Source: Sphingopyxis italica (GTDB taxonomy: Bacteria; Pseudomonadota; Alphaproteobacteria; Sphingomonadales; Sphingomonadaceae). Taken from it: 64,000 nt of DNA. Shown in pieces: positions 61,561 through 64,000 of the stretch; the stretch's first letter is position 1; each line of letters opens with the position of its first letter. The position numbers and the translations under genes are program-made. The notes below the pieces were generated by a model. The model was not told the DNA's origin. It did not search any database and worked only from the letters and a program-made list of their open reading frames with translations. The DNA lies in NCBI RefSeq assembly GCF_011926545.1, contig NZ_JAATIT010000001.1, forward strand, positions 1,072,469 to 1,136,468, in the 5' to 3' direction.

Positions 61561-62391
61561 ATGCGTGTCCTGTCATTGCTTGCAAGTGCCGCCGCCCTGA
61601 TCGCCGTTCCCGCTGCCGCGATGCAGCACGATGGCCACGCCGGTCATGCCGCCGCCAAGAGCGGCGATGCGATCGCCGCCGCGGTTGCCGCCCCCACCCG
61701 CACCCCCGCGAATGTCGCGCGCGACACCTATCGCCATCCCGCCGAAACGCTCGCCTTTTTCGGCGTTAAGCCCGGCGACACGGTCGTCGAGCTGTGGCCC
61801 GGCGGCGGCTGGTATACCGAAATCCTCGCCCCGCTGACCAAGACCGGCGGCGGCACGCTCTATGCCGTGGCACCGTGGGAACGCGGGCTCAACCGGATCA
61901 AGGAATGGCAGGGCGCCAAACCCGACGTCTATGGCGCGGTGAAACTCGCCGAATTTCCGAACGCGGGGGCCAATCCCAAGGTCCCCGACGGCAGCGCCGA
62001 CGTCGTGCTGACCTTTCGCAACGTCCACAACTGGCGGTCGGGCGGCGCCGAAAACACCGCGAACGCCTTCCGGCAAATCTTCGCGATGCTGAAACCCGGC
62101 GGCACGCTCGGCGTCGCCGAGCATCGGCTGAACGAAAGCGACGATAGCGCGAAGGAAGAGAAATCGGGCTATCTCAAGGAAAGCACGGTCATCGCGCTCG
62201 CCGAGGCGGCGGGGTTCAAGCTCGCCGGCCGCAGCGAGATCAACGCCAATCCGAAAGACACCAAGGATTATCCCAAGGGTGTCTGGACGCTGCCGCCGAG
62301 CCTGACCGAGGGCGAAACCGACCGCGCCAAATATGTCGCGATCGGCGAATCGGACCGCATGACGCTGAAATTCGTGAAGCCCGCGAGCTGA
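61561..62391 (+). CDS. Exported class I SAM-methyltransferase-like protein
   Basis: 276 residues from the ATG at 61561 (AAGGAGAGAGG upstream). The start MRVLSLLASAAALIAVPAAA is a signal peptide, followed by a His-rich patch (MQHDGHAGHAAAK). The Rossmann domain has motif I as VKPGDTVVELWPGGGWYTEI and later SADVVLTFRNVHNWRSGG and FAMLKPGGTLGVAEHR, as in COG4798 predicted methyltransferases. An exported methyltransferase has no obvious SAM supply in the periplasm, so the biochemical role is uncertain. Its TGA overlaps the apparent start of aat. Confidence 0.85.
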   Translation: MRVLSLLASAAALIAVPAAAMQHDGHAGHAAAKSGDAIAAAVAAPTRTPANVARDTYRHPAETLAFFGVKPGDTVVELWPGGGWYTEILAPLTKTGGGTLYAVAPWERGLNRIKEWQGAKPDVYGAVKLAEFPNAGANPKVPDGSADVVLTFRNVHNWRSGGAENTANAFRQIFAMLKPGGTLGVAEHRLNESDDSAKEEKSGYLKESTVIALAEAAGFKLAGRSEINANPKDTKDYPKGVWTLPPSLTEGETDRAKYVAIGESDRMTLKFVKPAS

Positions 62392-63191
62392 AACACTTCG
62401 AATCCATCGACCCGGCGCTGCTGCTCAGCGCCTATGCGCAGGGTATTTTCCCGATGGCCGACGGGGCGGACGACCCGTCGGTCCATTGGGTCGAACCGCG
62501 ACTGCGCGCGATCCTGCCGCTCGATGGCTTCCACCTGTCGAACAGCCTGAAGAAGGTCATCGTCTCCGACCGTTTCCGCGTGACGACCGACGCCGCCTTC
62601 GCCGACATGGTCGCGCTCTGCGCCGAACCCGCCGACGACCGGCCGACGACGTGGATCAATCCGGTCATCCGGGCGAGTTACGACCGATTGTTCCAGATCG
62701 GCCATGCGCATAGCGTCGAATGCTGGCAGGATGGCGAGCTGGTGGGTGGGCTTTACGGCGTCACGCTCGGGCGCGCCTTTTTCGGCGAATCGATGGTCAG
62801 CCGCGCGCGCGACGCGTCGAAGGTCGCGCTCGCGCACCTCGTCGCGCGGCTCCGCGCGGGCGGCTGGAAATTGCTCGACTGCCAGTTCATCACCCCGCAC
62901 CTCGCCAGCCTCGGCGCGATCGAAATCCGCCAGGCCGACTATCTCGCGCGGCTCTATTCGGTGTTGGCGGGGGGCGAGGGCGGCGCGACCTTGGGCGGCG
63001 CGACCGGAGCCGGCGCCGCGGGCGCGGCGGGCGCAGGCCCCGCCGGTGTCGCGGTGCCCTCGCCGCCGTTCGTCGCGGGCGATTGGGGTGCGCTCGATGC
63101 CTTGGGCGCCGCCGCCGATTTGAGCGCCGACCGTTCGACGGGCTCGCCGCCCGGATATGTCATCGCGCAGCTTTTGACGAAGACGTCATAG
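62388..63191 (+). CDS. aat: Leucyl/phenylalanyl-tRNA-protein transferase
   Basis: N-end-rule enzyme (EC 2.3.2.6) that adds Leu or Phe to proteins starting with Arg or Lys. The conserved N-terminus FESIDPALLLSAYAQGIFPM lies upstream of the first ATG (62454), and in frame the only way to include it is a CTG at 62388 overlapping the previous stop (CTGA). That gives 267 residues. Other signatures are HWVEPRLRAILPLD, WINPVIRASYDRL, ECWQDGELVGGLYG, RAFFGESMVSRARDASKVAL and LLDCQFITPHLASLGA. The C-terminal ~65 residues are Gly/Ala-rich and overlap the DUF2155 gene on the other strand. Confidence 0.9.
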   Translation: MKHFESIDPALLLSAYAQGIFPMADGADDPSVHWVEPRLRAILPLDGFHLSNSLKKVIVSDRFRVTTDAAFADMVALCAEPADDRPTTWINPVIRASYDRLFQIGHAHSVECWQDGELVGGLYGVTLGRAFFGESMVSRARDASKVALAHLVARLRAGGWKLLDCQFITPHLASLGAIEIRQADYLARLYSVLAGGEGGATLGGATGAGAAGAAGAGPAGVAVPSPPFVAGDWGALDALGAAADLSADRSTGSPPGYVIAQLLTKTS

Positions 63192-63637
63192 ATCGGGTGT
63201 TCGATCACGTTGCGGTCGGGCCGCTCGCGGAAAATCCAGCCCGAAAAGACGCGGCGCCATTTGTCGTCGCGCTGGTCCTGAACGGTCAGCTGGACGAAGG
63301 CGCCGGTTTCGGGCGGGTCTTCCCACGGCGCGGTCATCTCGCACGCGCGCATCCGCACGATCGCGCGGCCTACGCGCATCGATGTGCCGGGCTTCATCTC
63401 AAGTTCGCGAACCAGTCCGTTGCGCTTATTGAGCAGGCCGACGACCGCGACGCGCTCGGCCATCGGGGTCGCGCCTTCGATGCCGCCGACTTCCTGCGGC
63501 ACGCGTTCGGATTTCGCGGCGGTCGATACGGTGGCGCTGCCCGCCTTCGACGGCGTCCGGTCGCATGCCGTCAGCGCGGTCGCGGCCAGCAGCGCGATCA
63601 GCGCGGTCGAAATCGGATGCGACACGCGGGGCGTCAC
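62954..63637 (-). CDS. DUF2155 domain-containing lipoprotein
   Basis: 227 residues from a GTG at 63637 that overlaps the NDUFA12 stop (GTGA). The start ISTALIALLAATALTACDRT has a lipobox (LTAC). The DUF2155 core includes VVGLLNKRNGLVRELEMKPG, VRMRACEMTAPWEDPPETGA, FVQLTVQDQRDDKWRRVFSG and HPIYDVFVKSC. The C-terminal ~60 residues are Ala/Pro-rich and run antisense to aat. In alphaproteobacteria this gene regularly follows NDUFA12. Function unknown; periplasmic location is expected. Confidence 0.87.
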   Translation of the reverse strand: MTPRVSHPISTALIALLAATALTACDRTPSKAGSATVSTAAKSERVPQEVGGIEGATPMAERVAVVGLLNKRNGLVRELEMKPGTSMRVGRAIVRMRACEMTAPWEDPPETGAFVQLTVQDQRDDKWRRVFSGWIFRERPDRNVIEHPIYDVFVKSCAMTYPGGEPVERSALKSAAAPKASSAPQSPATNGGEGTATPAGPAPAAPAAPAPVAPPKVAPPSPPANTE

Positions 63638-64000
63638 TCGGCGCCGGGCCGCCAGGCCTCATAGTCACCGGTCGCGGCGGCGCGGCGGCCGCCACGTTCG
63701 AGCGCGCCGGCGGGGCGATAGGCGCCCGCGCTGCCGGTCAGGTTCGCGCTCGGCTCCTTCTCCCACGCGCGCGGCGCGGGCAGGACGTCGGTCGGCAGTT
63801 CGTCGAATGTGCCGTGCAGCCAGCCGTGCCATTCGGGCGGCACGCGGCTCGCATCGTTCGATCCGTTATAGATCACCCAGCGGCGGCCGCCCTTTTTGGC
63901 GCGGAAATAGCGGTTGCCGAGGCTGTCCTCGCCGACCTTCTCGCCCGTGCTCCAGCTGTTCAGCAGCGTGCCGACGGTCGCGCCGTCCCACCAGGTGAAA
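63634..64000 (-). CDS. NADH:ubiquinone oxidoreductase subunit NDUFA12 family (partial)
   Basis: The 5' end is beyond the right edge; 121 residues are visible. They read FTWWDGATVGTLLNSWSTGE, GNRYFRAKKGGRRWVIYNGS, then SRVPPEWHGWLHGTFDELPT, the B17.2/NDUFA12 signature. This accessory subunit of complex I is shared by mitochondria and alphaproteobacteria. The tail (YRPAGALERGGRRAAATGDY) is typical. The frame must not be started at the internal GTG at 63876, which would cut the domain. Confidence 0.93.
   Translation of the reverse strand, partial: FTWWDGATVGTLLNSWSTGEKVGEDSLGNRYFRAKKGGRRWVIYNGSNDASRVPPEWHGWLHGTFDELPTDVLPAPRAWEKEPSANLTGSAGAYRPAGALERGGRRAAATGDYEAWRPGAE

Overview
The window is high-GC alphaproteobacterial chromosome, most likely from a sphingomonad close to Sphingopyxis (inferred from gene content, gene order and repeat style; no rRNA is present to confirm it). 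Supporting signs are the order pckA / chvI-chvG / hprK-rapZ-EIIA-HPr, two TonB-dependent receptors, an NDUFA12-DUF2155 pair next to aat, a lone CpaF, a Suv3-like helicase next to an S4 protein, and many short palindromic repeats between genes. No rRNA, tRNA, CRISPR array, prophage or intact insertion sequence was seen.

Layout. 1-6842: partial spermidine-synthase-like membrane protein, hemB, an M23 peptidase, a Suv3-type helicase and an S4 protein. 6956-12319: fdxA, clpP, clpX and a TonB receptor. 12570-17508: sufE and an enlarged phage-shock (psp) locus. 17654-25700: a lipoprotein, rplU-rpmA, an acetyltransferase, DUF937 and DUF3597 proteins, two metallopeptidases and two uncharacterised proteins. 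25750-33003: pckA facing chvI-chvG, then hprK, rapZ, EIIA, HPr and an RNA methyltransferase. 33210-42574: META lipoprotein, an AT-richer pocket with a 54-residue gene, rmuC, a HExxH protein, a PCuAC copper chaperone, dnaK-dnaJ and a patatin-like lipase. 42917-53452: TonB receptor with PepSY partner, priA, a PEP-mutase-like enzyme, a SnoaL protein, ada with DUF1203, a membrane serine protease and a RelE-type toxin-antitoxin pair. 53449-64000: dienelactone hydrolase, atpHAGDC, cpaF, an exported methyltransferase-like protein, aat, DUF2155 and NDUFA12 (partial).

The most interesting region is the psp locus (about 13.1-17.5 kb). PspF diverges from a near-consensus sigma-54 promoter with paired upstream repeats. 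The first gene of the operon is not pspA but a 56-residue exported peptide, followed by a strong intrinsic terminator, then pspA-pspB-pspC. After pspC come five more small proteins, each with one membrane segment; four share a clear coiled-coil motif with PspB and PspC, and the fifth keeps only a remnant of it. This looks like a lineage-specific enlargement of the PspB/PspC membrane-sensor layer.

Other notable structures are twin 25-bp palindromes between dnaK and dnaJ, a consensus promoter abutting the antitoxin start codon (predicting a leaderless mRNA), a repeat hairpin that supplies the atpC ribosome-binding site, three copies of a ~135-bp compound palindrome, and a 238-bp antisense overlap between aat and the DUF2155 gene. 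Start codons were chosen by homology and ribosome-binding sites, and several differ from the longest open frame.
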